This document shows positions 29,433 to 37,967 of a stretch of DNA of 43,185 nucleotides, one piece after another. The translations under genes and the position numbers were made by a program. How positions within the stretch are numbered: the stretch's first letter is position 1; every line of letters begins with the position of its first letter. The notes beneath the pieces were generated by a model that did not search any database, was not told where the DNA came from, and was given only the letters and a program-made list of their open reading frames with translations. This stretch comes from an uncultured SAR116 cluster alpha proteobacterium. GTDB lineage: Bacteria > Pseudomonadota > Alphaproteobacteria > Puniceispirillales > Marisalimonadaceae. Location of the stretch: positions 1 to 43,185 of the forward strand of contig CABZSR010000012.1 in assembly GCA_902528415.1 (NCBI GenBank), read 5' to 3'.

Positions 29433-30578
29433 GTTAAGGGGAAATATCTCTTTCAAAAAAGAGGTGTGTATTATTTCTCAAAACAGATTCCCAAAGATGT
29501 ACGCCAACATTATTCGCGAAATCGTATTGTGCAAAGCTTGAAAACTAAATCTGTAAAAGATGCATTTTATCAAAGCCAAAATCTGTTACACAAATTAAAT
29601 CAACACTGGTTTTACTTGCGAGTAAAAGATGAAAATATACTCCTATTTCCTTATCAATTTACCCAGCAAATAACACAAGAAAGAGCGCAAAATCCAAAGC
29701 TCTCAAATGCCCTTCAAACGTATTTTAAATTAAAAGGAAAAGGTAAAGGTGAGATCTTTTTTAGAGCCACCAGAAGGGCTGTAAGGGACGTTATTGCCCT
29801 ATTAAAGGACAGATATTTAAATGATTATTCTACAACTGATGCGGCTCATTTTAGAGATCATTTACTAGATAGGGGTCTTGTCTCTTCAACCGTTAAAAGA
29901 GTATTTGCAATTATACGAGCCATCATAAATTTATCGATACAGGAATACGGATTAAGTTGCAAAAATGCTTTTGCTAGAACCTACATTCCAGATCTTGAAG
30001 ACTCTATAAAACGTCATCCAATACCAATAGACATTATCAGAGACATTCAAAAAGAATGCATAAAGATCAATGATCCTAATAGATGGTTAATTGCACTTAT
30101 ATCAGATACTGGCATGAGATTATCTGAAGCTCTTGGTTTGAAGATTAATGATTTGAAATTAGATAAAGAAATACCTTATTTAAACATCACACCAAATTCA
30201 GCAAGAAGACTTAAAACAAAATCTAGTGAAAGACAGATACCTCTTGTTGGATCATCACTATGGGCTGCTAGACAAATACTTGTGAATGTAAAAGGTGAGT
30301 TTGCTTTTCCACATTATACAATTAAAAGCTATTGCTATACAAATTCAGCAAGTGCTGCATTAAATAAATGGCTTAAAACTAAAATTTCAAAAAACTTCGT
30401 AATGCACAGTTTTAGACATAGTATGAGAGATAGATTACGATCTATTAACTGTCCAACTGAAATGATTGATCAGATTGGTGGATGGTCAAATACAAACGTT
30501 GGATCTAAGTATGGTAAAGGTTATAATTTAATTGAATTAAAGAAAAAACTAAAACTTATTTCTCAAAATTTTCAATGA
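29421..30578 (+). CDS. int: Tyrosine site-specific integrase
   Basis: The 385-residue recombinase has an N-terminal phage-integrase SAM-like/DUF6538-type part (GKYLFQKRGVYYFSKQIPKDVR), a core-binding domain (about 100-190) and the catalytic domain. Catalytic residues visible are R233 (DTGMRLSEA), K267 (TKSSERQIPL), H329 and R332 (HSFRH), W355 (GGW, the His/Trp position) and the nucleophile Y368 (YGKGY). It lies directly downstream of tRNA-Gly and presumably catalysed insertion and excision at the 69-bp repeat. ATG 29421 fits the family start. Its 3' end overlaps the convergent membrane-protein gene by 7 bases. Confidence 0.96.
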   Translation: MVDKVKGKYLFQKRGVYYFSKQIPKDVRQHYSRNRIVQSLKTKSVKDAFYQSQNLLHKLNQHWFYLRVKDENILLFPYQFTQQITQERAQNPKLSNALQTYFKLKGKGKGEIFFRATRRAVRDVIALLKDRYLNDYSTTDAAHFRDHLLDRGLVSSTVKRVFAIIRAIINLSIQEYGLSCKNAFARTYIPDLEDSIKRHPIPIDIIRDIQKECIKINDPNRWLIALISDTGMRLSEALGLKINDLKLDKEIPYLNITPNSARRLKTKSSERQIPLVGSSLWAARQILVNVKGEFAFPHYTIKSYCYTNSASAALNKWLKTKISKNFVMHSFRHSMRDRLRSINCPTEMIDQIGGWSNTNVGSKYGKGYNLIELKKKLKLISQNFQ

Positions 30579-31306
30579 GTTTCAAATGGTGGGTTTCCGT
30601 CTTCATATGTATCTTCAGTTAACTGTGTAATTGAGTCTTCTGGATCAAATATAGATCTTAAAAAATATGCTATGGGAAGTAAAATTGCACCAACACCTAA
30701 AACTGAAAATACATACCATAACCAGCCATCTCTACCTTCAAGAATATTTTCTTCAACTTCATATATGCTAACATCATAAATATGCAATAATATTATAATT
30801 AATGGTGATAATACTAAATGCTTAAAAATACTTATAAGTTGGTCTTTTATATTATATTTCCACATGTGATCTTCACGATTTTTCCAAAACCAGTTTAATG
30901 AAATTTGTCTAGTAGAAAAATCTATAATTAAAAAAGATATGAGGTAAACTTGTAAAATTAAAACTGTTCCTAGAGCAGATGCTAAAGGATACATTAAAAA
31001 AAATAACAAAGAAGTAATCCACCAATAAGACCAAAAAATTGTTTTCATCACGCCTAGAGCTAATTTATTTGCTCTATTAAGCGCCCCTGACAATTCGTCT
31101 CGCACCCACATACTTGAGGTATTTCTAATTATTTTTCTAATAATTTGCATTCCAATTACATAAAAAATAAATAATAGGATAGCAGATGAAAAAAGCGTCA
31201 CTAAGTTTTTATGATCATTTGGATTGTCTCCAAAATAGTAAACACTAAAACTACCTATAATTAGAAGCATGAAACGAAATATATATGTTAATTTATTACT
31301 ATTCAT
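30572..31306 (-). CDS. Hypothetical membrane protein (about six helices)
   Basis: I do not recognise this 244-residue protein. It has hydrophobic segments at about residues 8-25, 35-55, 85-110, 115-130, 165-185 and 200-220, with charged loops between (NRANKLALGVMK; FWKNREDHMWKYN) and an acidic soluble C-terminal tail. It is convergent with the integrase (7-base overlap) and follows the two hypothetical genes at 31330-32599 after 23 bases, so the three may form one transcript. A membrane effector or immunity role is possible but not shown. Confidence 0.75.
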   Translation of the reverse strand: MNSNKLTYIFRFMLLIIGSFSVYYFGDNPNDHKNLVTLFSSAILLFIFYVIGMQIIRKIIRNTSSMWVRDELSGALNRANKLALGVMKTIFWSYWWITSLLFFLMYPLASALGTVLILQVYLISFLIIDFSTRQISLNWFWKNREDHMWKYNIKDQLISIFKHLVLSPLIIILLHIYDVSIYEVEENILEGRDGWLWYVFSVLGVGAILLPIAYFLRSIFDPEDSITQLTEDTYEDGNPPFETH

Positions 31307-31329
31307 GGGTTAAGACTAAATTATTGTTT

Positions 31330-31929
31330 TCACAATTCAACTTCGTCGAAATTTTCATAAGGGATTACTTCTTCAACGGGCTGAGCATAAATCTTCAAAT
31401 ATTTTTTAACAAATACGTCAAGATCAGGTAATTTTAATAAAATTTCATCTCTTTTTAGTCCAGCTGTAAAAATAAAACTTTTAACAAAGCTATTAAGATT
31501 TTTATTTTCCTTTAAAATAGGTTCAGTCTCAAACCCAAGTGAGTTAAAACCAAATTTATTAAAGAAATCATTTAAAACAATACCAATTGCAATTGTGGAG
31601 GAGATAAAATGTTTTCCTTCAAATGTAAGTCGAATGTCATCAGATGGTTCTTCGATCATTGTTTGAAAATCATTCAAATGATTTAATCGTAATTGAACCT
31701 GAGCTAAGTCTCTGATTTCTTTAATAGGGTGATCATTTGAAAAATATCCAATTTTAAAAAACAGATCATCATTATATAACTTATCATTTTGAAAAAAATT
31801 ATCGGGGTAGTCTATTTCTTCAAAAAATTCATTAAATGTGTCTTTTAGAGTAAACGGTAGATCTTTAATTTCAATATTTTTTTTGATATTCTGATAACCT
31901 GTTAAGATTTTTAAAAAAGCCATAGACAT
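31330..31929 (-). CDS. Hypothetical protein, possibly the 3' part of a frameshifted gene
   Basis: This frame of 199 residues begins MSMAFLKILTGYQNIKKN and ends NFDEVEL; I recognise no domain. Its ATG lies 59 bases inside the end of the upstream gene, no ribosome site precedes it, and its frame has a stop two codons earlier. The shared stretch contains a run of eight A on the coding strand (31877-31884), where a one-base slip would join the two frames into one protein of about 420 residues. Either a coupled second gene or the 3' part of one gene. Confidence 0.6.
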   Translation of the reverse strand: MSMAFLKILTGYQNIKKNIEIKDLPFTLKDTFNEFFEEIDYPDNFFQNDKLYNDDLFFKIGYFSNDHPIKEIRDLAQVQLRLNHLNDFQTMIEEPSDDIRLTFEGKHFISSTIAIGIVLNDFFNKFGFNSLGFETEPILKENKNLNSFVKSFIFTAGLKRDEILLKLPDLDVFVKKYLKIYAQPVEEVIPYENFDEVEL

Positions 31930-32599
31930 AATTTAATGGTTTAAAAAATATCGGATCTTGATGTGGTTTTAGGCTCCAATAATTATCCTTAAGTTCAAAA
32001 TTACCACATACTATTGCAAACAAATAATTTTTAATTTTATTAGCAAAAGTTCCCCTGCCATGTAATTCAAAATATTTATTCTTCTTATTTGGATGGTCTA
32101 TTTTATATATTCTTCTATAAGTATTTCTTCTTGAAATAATATGATCTATTAAATTTTCTGTATGAAAAGTTTCAAATATAAAACTCCTAATCTGTTTTGT
32201 AACATTAACAAGCTCTTGATCAGAAATAACATCATTAATGATTAGATCACGTGCAAAAAAAGGATACATTCTTGGGGTGAAAATAAAATCATTAAGAGTA
32301 TCATTAAATAATTGTTCATTATAAAATTTGGATTCTTTAGATAAGGCCTTTAGAAAAATTCCTAATGGATGCATATCTTTAGCATCATTATAAATCTTTT
32401 TTATTTTATCTTCTGGATAGAATTGATGTTCATAAGATAAACATTCTTGATCGGTTTTTAAGGAATCATATTCCTCTAAATAATTTACATAGTTATGAAC
32501 AATGGAGTCGTAGGCAGTTTGACTTCCTAATTGAGCCATTGATAAAATTTTTTTAAATCTATTTCTATTTCTTAAATCTTTTAAATATTTATCAATCAA
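31871..32599 (-). CDS. Hypothetical protein, possibly the 5' part of a frameshifted gene
   Basis: A 242-residue protein without a recognised domain. It is basic at the start (MIDKYLKDLRNRNRFKKIL) and in the region IISRRNTYRRIYKIDHPNKKNKYFELHGRG, and ends LSEYQKKY just after a run of eight A. The neighbouring frame takes over exactly there. The start at 32599 lies about 180 bases from the divergent polymerase-like gene. See the finding on the poly-A run. Confidence 0.6.
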   Translation of the reverse strand: MIDKYLKDLRNRNRFKKILSMAQLGSQTAYDSIVHNYVNYLEEYDSLKTDQECLSYEHQFYPEDKIKKIYNDAKDMHPLGIFLKALSKESKFYNEQLFNDTLNDFIFTPRMYPFFARDLIINDVISDQELVNVTKQIRSFIFETFHTENLIDHIISRRNTYRRIYKIDHPNKKNKYFELHGRGTFANKIKNYLFAIVCGNFELKDNYWSLKPHQDPIFFKPLNYVYGFFKNLNRLSEYQKKY

Positions 32600-32778
32600 A
32601 ACCTAAATCTCTACTGTATTTAATTAAGATATAATAAATGTTAGCTTAAACTTGTTAGAAAGAGAAAAAATATTTAAGTATATTTAATTTTTAACTGTTC
32701 TTAGTATAGACTCGCCGGGTTCTTCTATTAATCAATATAACAATCCTTATTGTTAAAAATTACTCTTTATTGTAGATA

Positions 32779-34143
32779 GTGCGTATGAACTCATTCGAAG
32801 AATTATGCCTAAAAGTATCACATAACATTGATGCAAAAGAACAAAGGATAAGATCACGAACTGAACAAGAACAAGTGAGGTTTAATTACGCTGTAACCTA
32901 TCTTTTAACCGATCTATGGAAAAAACATTTTACACATAGAGATAATCATTCCTCTATACAAAAGAATAAAAACTACTACTCCGCGCTTCAAATATATCAT
33001 GATCCAAACCTTACTTATCGAATGATCATACAAGCCTTTGATGGTCTTCAGAAACTCAATCTAATTCTAGTTACAAAAGAAGGACATTATGATCGTATTA
33101 AAATGGAAGGAAGCTTAACACGCTTTAAAGCAACAGATGATTTATCAGAGCTGTTTGATGAATTAGATAGTCATCCTGCAGTTACTTTAAACCCTAATAT
33201 AAATGCAAACACTATCTTGCTAAGAAACATTGTTGACGGAAGAAGGACATTAGTAACCTACCAAGAGGATAAAGACACAGAACTTTGGAGAGACAACCTT
33301 AAAAAAATAAACACATGCTTTTCACAACATATGATTGATCTAAGAATTAAAGATGAAGAATATCAATCTTTACAAGAAAGATTATTAATGGACAATGATA
33401 AAGAACCAATTGATCTTACGCAAAAAGTCTTAGTTCGTATTTTTATTAATAATTCATTTGCAGATGGTGGTAGATTCTATAGAGGATGGTGGCAAAACGT
33501 TCCAAGTGAATATAGACCATACATAACTATTAATTCAAAACTAACACAAGAACATGATTACTCCCAGCTAAACCCAAATATGATTTACTCACTTTATAAT
33601 CACGAATTGGGAAGTGAGGATGCCTATACTAGAGTTCTAGGTCCAGAACATCGTGAGACTGTTAAAGAAGCATTTAATGCAATGTTTCAAGCTAATACAG
33701 AATTGAACAGTAAACCATCTAAACTAAACCTTGATGAAGTAGGGATGTCTTGGAGAGAATTAAGAGAAGCAATATTAAATGCTCATAAACCTATAAGAAA
33801 TCTATTCTTCACTGGGTTAGGAAATAGATTGCAATTTGAGGATAGTATTATTGCAGAAAGCATAATGTTGCAATTTGCAAAAATGGATTATCCTGCACTA
33901 CCCATTCACGATAGCTTCATAATGCATCATGCTTTTGGTAATTCTGGCGAACTTGAAGAAGCCATGAGGCGTGCTTTTTATGAGAGGTTTAATAGAGATA
34001 TTGGTATATCAAGAGAGTTAGTTACAACACACAGTATATCTGAGATAAATAAAAACGAGGACTTATCTGATGTATTCAAAGCAGACGGACCATATTCTTT
34101 ATACAATAAGAGAAACGACTTATGGTTTAGCAAAAATAGATGA
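32779..34143 (+). CDS. Family-A DNA polymerase palm-domain-like protein
   Basis: This 454-residue protein carries, in the correct order, elements resembling the three polymerase motifs of family A: motif A HDYSQLNPNMIYSLY (D260-Y261-S262), motif B R292-x3-K296-x2-F299-N300 and motif C LPIHDSFIMH (H377-D378). GGRFYRGWWQNVPSEYRPYI (231-250) precedes motif A. No 3'-5' exonuclease domain is visible; the N-terminal 130 residues are helical and charged, with a possible winged-helix part near 62-110. It may replicate or prime the element's DNA. Start is GTG 32779 or ATG 32785. The divergent spacer 32600-32778 should hold promoters. Assignment is by motif reading only. Confidence 0.6.
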   Translation: MRMNSFEELCLKVSHNIDAKEQRIRSRTEQEQVRFNYAVTYLLTDLWKKHFTHRDNHSSIQKNKNYYSALQIYHDPNLTYRMIIQAFDGLQKLNLILVTKEGHYDRIKMEGSLTRFKATDDLSELFDELDSHPAVTLNPNINANTILLRNIVDGRRTLVTYQEDKDTELWRDNLKKINTCFSQHMIDLRIKDEEYQSLQERLLMDNDKEPIDLTQKVLVRIFINNSFADGGRFYRGWWQNVPSEYRPYITINSKLTQEHDYSQLNPNMIYSLYNHELGSEDAYTRVLGPEHRETVKEAFNAMFQANTELNSKPSKLNLDEVGMSWRELREAILNAHKPIRNLFFTGLGNRLQFEDSIIAESIMLQFAKMDYPALPIHDSFIMHHAFGNSGELEEAMRRAFYERFNRDIGISRELVTTHSISEINKNEDLSDVFKADGPYSLYNKRNDLWFSKNR

Positions 34144-34249
34144 ACTTTAGTTGACTGTACCCAAAGCCCAATTTCATTAATTGTACTAGAAACATATACT
34201 TAAAAAATATTTAGTTAGTTCAAGATAAAACTTATTGTAAGCAACTTAT

Positions 34250-34657
34250 CTAAACATTCACTGAATAATCCAATCCATTAAAAGCATATGCATCTAATCC
34301 AAGTTCAGCAATTTCTTGAAGTTTTTTTTCGGGTTGAGGTTGTATATTAAGCCATTCTGGTACTTTAGAGTAGTATTTTGAACAATCATATTTTGAATAA
34401 TCACGGTATTCATAAACATTTAAATAAAAATCGTGAAAATGAATTGTATCATCTATCAATTCTGGAGGTCTAAAACCATAATCAATAAGTCGCTCAACTA
34501 TAATATACATGTACCTTACATCCATTGTGGTAAATCGAGTTAATCTACCATCATCGTCGTCGGACATTTTATCATTAAGCCATCCCACCCAACCATTTGG
34601 ATATTTTGCTCTAACAATATGTTTAGTAGTGAACAAACTTTCAAATAAACTTCTCAT
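34250..34657 (-). CDS. Hypothetical acidic protein
   Basis: About 135 residues starting MRSLFESLFTTKHIVRAKYPNGWVGWLND. ATG 34657 is preferred because AAGGAT lies seven bases upstream; the frame is open 11 codons further. It is rich in Asp, Tyr and Trp (MSDDDDGRLTRFTTMDVRYM; YEYRDYSKYDCSKYYSKVPEWL) and has no recognised domain. A 25-base piece of its 3' region (codons for EWLNIQPQ) recurs near the right end of the element at 41305-41329. It is divergent from the membrane-protein gene that follows. Confidence 0.65.
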   Translation of the reverse strand: MRSLFESLFTTKHIVRAKYPNGWVGWLNDKMSDDDDGRLTRFTTMDVRYMYIIVERLIDYGFRPPELIDDTIHFHDFYLNVYEYRDYSKYDCSKYYSKVPEWLNIQPQPEKKLQEIAELGLDAYAFNGLDYSVNV

Positions 34658-34709
34658 GTTAAAATCCTTAGACTTTTTCAAACAACACATTCATGATAGT
34701 GTGTATATT

Positions 34710-35210
34710 ATGACTGATCAAATATTGATTATGAATAAATTGAAAAGGTGGTTTTGGTACTTTGGAGTTTTACCCTTATTAATATCTTATTTTATGTGCC
34801 TAAACTTTGTAGCTGAGTACATTCAAATAGGTTTAATCTCTAATCCTTCTATTACTATACTTTACATGGGTGAGCTTTTGTTTTTCGTAACTCTTGGTTT
34901 GGTAATGCTTATGGTTTTGTGGTGTAACGTAAATGCTTTTCGAGTTATTAAAATATCATCAGAAATTACATCATCAAAATTTAGATTTAAAAAATATACT
35001 TTGAATACTGCTGTTTTCTTATGTCCTATTGTCGCGATTTTAGGATTTATACCTTTATTAAAGTTAGTTTTAGATAAAGGTTTTTATTTACCTTTATTTC
35101 CTATTATTGAACCGATCGCTCAAAATTTAACGCCATATTTATTTCCTGTTTACTTATTTTTAGTAAATACACTTAGATATTTTTTTGGCAGTCAGTCTTA
35201 TGTTTACTAA
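34710..35210 (+). CDS. Hypothetical membrane protein (four helices)
   Basis: A 166-residue protein with four hydrophobic segments (about 13-33, 48-72, 100-120 and 130-158) joined by short charged loops (NAFRVIKISSEITSSKFRFKKY). The frame extends further upstream over the divergent gene, but that part is its shadow; ATG 34710 (MTDQILIM) or ATG 34731 is likely. I do not recognise a family. Confidence 0.6.
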   Translation: MTDQILIMNKLKRWFWYFGVLPLLISYFMCLNFVAEYIQIGLISNPSITILYMGELLFFVTLGLVMLMVLWCNVNAFRVIKISSEITSSKFRFKKYTLNTAVFLCPIVAILGFIPLLKLVLDKGFYLPLFPIIEPIAQNLTPYLFPVYLFLVNTLRYFFGSQSYVY

Positions 35211-35289
35211 ATATTATTTTAAGTAAGTTGTCACAAACTTACCTCATTTCATACATAATCAAGACTTAATTAAATTCATAATAATCATT

Positions 35290-35967
35290 ATGAACCTAAA
35301 AGTATTTTACGTTTCATTTATAAACCTCCTAGTTGCATTAGCAGTTACTGCTGCTAATGCAAAAACTAGAAACCACCTTACAGATGAATGCTATGAACAT
35401 GCTTCAGCCTTCTTTGGAAATAAAAATATCAAGTTTGAAGACTTTCAAATTATAAAAGAAGATGAACATATTTATGTACCATCAACAATTTTAAAAAGGG
35501 AAGGCGTAGACAAAGTTAATATAAAAGCAGTAAAAATTGAAAATAAAGAAATCCAAAATTTTTATGGTCTTCAGTTTAATTGGAAAAATCAATCAATTAT
35601 TGACTGCAGAAGCTGGTATAATACTCCTCTTATAATTTTAGTAGAAACTTATGATTATTATACTCCCTTCTTGATGGAAGATTTAAATGCAATAAAAGTT
35701 AGTACTCATGATTTAGTTAATTGTGGAAGTCCATGCCATTATGCACAAGTTAATTCTGTATATATAATTGATGATATTTCTTATGAGCCATTTTCTAGAA
35801 CAGAAATTTCTACACCTATATATGAGTATCCATCTAAAATGTTTATAGATTATCTAACTCTTGATGAAGTTTATCAATTTATGAATACTGGAGACGGTTT
35901 TGAGAATTTCATTTGGAGAAATAAAGCTTATAAAACAACAAAATTGAGAAAGATATTTCATAAATAA
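35290..35967 (+). CDS. Hypothetical secreted protein
   Basis: A 225-residue protein with a good Sec signal peptide (MNLKVFYVSFINLLVALAVTAANA, cleavage expected after ANA near residue 24). The mature part has cysteines in ECYEH, DCRSW and NCGSPCH, possibly disulfide-linked in the periplasm, and many tyrosines. No family recognised. It stands alone, 79 bases after the membrane-protein gene and convergent with the zinc-finger gene. Confidence 0.65.
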   Translation: MNLKVFYVSFINLLVALAVTAANAKTRNHLTDECYEHASAFFGNKNIKFEDFQIIKEDEHIYVPSTILKREGVDKVNIKAVKIENKEIQNFYGLQFNWKNQSIIDCRSWYNTPLIILVETYDYYTPFLMEDLNAIKVSTHDLVNCGSPCHYAQVNSVYIIDDISYEPFSRTEISTPIYEYPSKMFIDYLTLDEVYQFMNTGDGFENFIWRNKAYKTTKLRKIFHK

Positions 35968-36036
35968 AAATTCTTTTTACCAACTCTTAATTATATCGAA
36001 ATATTTAATCTAGCATAAATAGTTATAGTTTATATT

Positions 36037-37515
36037 TTACCATTTATGATTTGGATCCCAATCAATATATGTCATGGAAGCTTCTGGTTCTCCATCTCTT
36101 ACAATTGCCTCTCTTATTTCATCAAGGTTTTTGAACAATTTAAAATCTATGCCTAAATGTTCTGCGATAGTTTTATTTGTCGTCCACTTTATGATATTTT
36201 CTAATGTATTTTCTTTTATGTTTGAGAGTGTTTTACTTATTTCCTTATTAGGTAACATTTTTTCTATATCTCTATTGTAGCTATATAATTTTTTTTCGTC
36301 ACCAGTTTGTAATATCTTGTACCATTCTAAAATCAGATTATTAATTGACATTTTACCATTAGGATCTTCGTATCCATATATTAATCTGATATCTTTTCTT
36401 CTTCTGTAAGCTTTATTTCTACAACTACTGCTGCAGTAGACTTTTCCTTTTTTGCCCTGTTCAAGTTTCTCTACCCACTTTTGGCACTCTAAGCATCTTG
36501 TATAATCTTTATCATTTATAATAGCATCCATGAACTGGTAAAATATTTTTTGTAACATTGAATTATAAGACAAATTCATTTCACTTTTCTGATTTGTTAA
36601 AAGCCCTGATCTATATAAACCAGAAGTAAATTCAATATTTGGAGATAATCCTTCAGGTGAAAATATATTATTAATAAAATTTTGAATTAAGTTATTAGCA
36701 AATGTTAAATAAGGATTTGCTGCAGGAATTGAAGATTTAACTAATAAACCTATTCCTAAATTAATATTACTCATATTAAATTCTATCACAGGGGATATAT
36801 TAAATTTTAATTCTTCCTTAAAATCGTTTTCTAAAAACCTTAAATAAGAATCATGTAAAAAATTTATTTCTAAATATTGATTGTTTTCTTCGTCGCTTAA
36901 TAAAATTTTATTATTTTCTTTTTTAAATAAAAGATGAAAATAAGAGTTCTCTGTATCAAAATCAGATGCTTTCAGGTATCTCCATAATCTTATCAAAGTT
37001 CTAATGCGAACTTGGGCCAAAACCCAAAGAGAGATAGGTTCTGAATATAATTTTAAATCTTCATTAATTGTTTCACTATTTTTTTTATGAAAGGGATCAA
37101 TTATATTATAATAATTAACTTGTTGATGATGTAGACTTTGTACATTTGATAGAAAACCAAAATTCTCTAAAAACCAATTTAAATAATCTGACCTAGATAT
37201 AATTAAATCTGCAAATTCTAAAAATAATGTTTGATTTTCTGTATTATCAAATGTTTGTGTTTCTATTTCTTTCGAGCCAATGAACGTGTCAGAAAATTGA
37301 TAACAATTTCTCATATCTAACGGAAAAGAAGGTAAAGATTTAAAATTATTTGATTTTGATTTTTTGATCTCAAAATCAATTGAGGTTTTTATTTCGTGAG
37401 TATCTTGGTCAATATCAGTTACTGAAGATGCTATGACTTGTTGAGATTTTTTAAAAGTAAAATAGTTAGGATCAAGACCCTTACTAGTTCCAAAAACTCC
37501 TCTAAATACAGCCAC
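36037..37515 (-). CDS. Hypothetical protein with CGNR-like zinc finger
   Basis: A 492-residue protein whose only recognisable part is a zinc-ribbon at residues 341-372: C341-x2-C344 ... C361-x3-C365 followed by RNKAYRRRK. This is the C-terminal finger type of ABATE/CGNR proteins (CxxC ... YCSxxCRxxxxRRR), which are often DNA-binding. The 340 residues before it and 120 after it are unknown to me. Ending DWDPNHKW. It is divergent from the leader-controlled transcript that starts near 37631 and could be its regulator (inference). Confidence 0.7.
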   Translation of the reverse strand: MAVFRGVFGTSKGLDPNYFTFKKSQQVIASSVTDIDQDTHEIKTSIDFEIKKSKSNNFKSLPSFPLDMRNCYQFSDTFIGSKEIETQTFDNTENQTLFLEFADLIISRSDYLNWFLENFGFLSNVQSLHHQQVNYYNIIDPFHKKNSETINEDLKLYSEPISLWVLAQVRIRTLIRLWRYLKASDFDTENSYFHLLFKKENNKILLSDEENNQYLEINFLHDSYLRFLENDFKEELKFNISPVIEFNMSNINLGIGLLVKSSIPAANPYLTFANNLIQNFINNIFSPEGLSPNIEFTSGLYRSGLLTNQKSEMNLSYNSMLQKIFYQFMDAIINDKDYTRCLECQKWVEKLEQGKKGKVYCSSSCRNKAYRRRKDIRLIYGYEDPNGKMSINNLILEWYKILQTGDEKKLYSYNRDIEKMLPNKEISKTLSNIKENTLENIIKWTTNKTIAEHLGIDFKLFKNLDEIREAIVRDGEPEASMTYIDWDPNHKW

Positions 37516-37595
37516 TTTTTATCCTATTAAATATTTTATTATGTACAAATTACAAAATGTGAGACGATTATTTTAAAATACATACCATTTATTAT

Positions 37596-37624
37596 TTGAC
37601 AGTAATTATAATAATAATATAGTA
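37596..37624 (+). promoter_or_regulatory. Sigma-70-type promoter for the 37785 unit
   Basis: TTGACA (37596-37601) and TATAGT (37618-37623) are separated by 16 bases, close to the sigma-70 consensus. The start would be near 37631, giving a 5' leader of about 150 bases that includes the inverted repeat at 37641-37661 and leader element 1. Confidence 0.6.
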
Positions 37625-37640
37625 TCATCAAATATAGATA

Positions 37641-37661
37641 TGTCTACTAAAAGTGTAGACA
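37641..37661. repeat. Inverted repeat TGTCTAC-N7-GTAGACA, possible operator
   Basis: Seven-base arms TGTCTAC (37641-37647) and GTAGACA (37655-37661) flank seven bases, just after the predicted start of transcription. An A-run follows, so it is not a terminator for plus-strand genes. The arm word GTAGACA is the core of the repeats at both ends of the element, suggesting one protein could bind all these sites. Confidence 0.45.
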
Positions 37662-37668
37662 AAAAAAA

Positions 37669-37743
37669 ACGACTTAGTCCAATTTGAACTAAGTCGTAAT
37701 TTCAACTGTTATACAGTCTAATGCAATCCCAGTATAGCAGTTG
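37669..37743 (+). promoter_or_regulatory. Structured leader element 1
   Basis: Two hairpins follow a run of nine A. Hairpin 1 has perfect arms ACGACTTAGT (37669-37678) and ACTAAGTCGT (37688-37697). Hairpin 2 has 12-base arms CAACTGTTATAC (37703-37714) and GTATAGCAGTTG (37732-37743) with one G-T wobble and a 17-base loop starting AGTCTAATGC. A strong AAAGGAG ribosome site and the ATG of the 60-residue gene lie about 30-40 bases downstream. A paralogous element with other stem sequences is at 38391-38475. Confidence 0.65.
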
Positions 37744-37784
37744 TTAAATAAATTGAAATATTAATTTAACAAAGGAGTTAAATA

Positions 37785-37967
37785 ATGAAAAATAACCTAA
37801 ATTTTAATAAAGATTTAAGTAATCTTTTCAACTGCTATGAAATGCAACTTTCTAGATCAAAATTTGGATTTAGAAATCATCATAAAGAATTTCTATTGCA
37901 TATTAAAAATGAGAGTATGAGATTACCTAGCTTTTGTGGTGATAGAGTTGTCAAAACCAATCTCTAA
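37785..37967 (+). CDS. Hypothetical 60-residue protein
   Basis: A short basic protein (MKNNLNFNKDLSNLFNCYEM, then RSKFGFRNHHKEFLLHIKNES) of unknown family. AAAGGAG at the correct distance before the ATG and the preceding promoter and leader support translation. It overlaps the next gene by 32 bases, which suggests translational coupling. An antitoxin-like, regulatory or leader-peptide role is conceivable; nothing in the sequence decides it. Confidence 0.6.
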   Translation: MKNNLNFNKDLSNLFNCYEMQLSRSKFGFRNHHKEFLLHIKNESMRLPSFCGDRVVKTNL

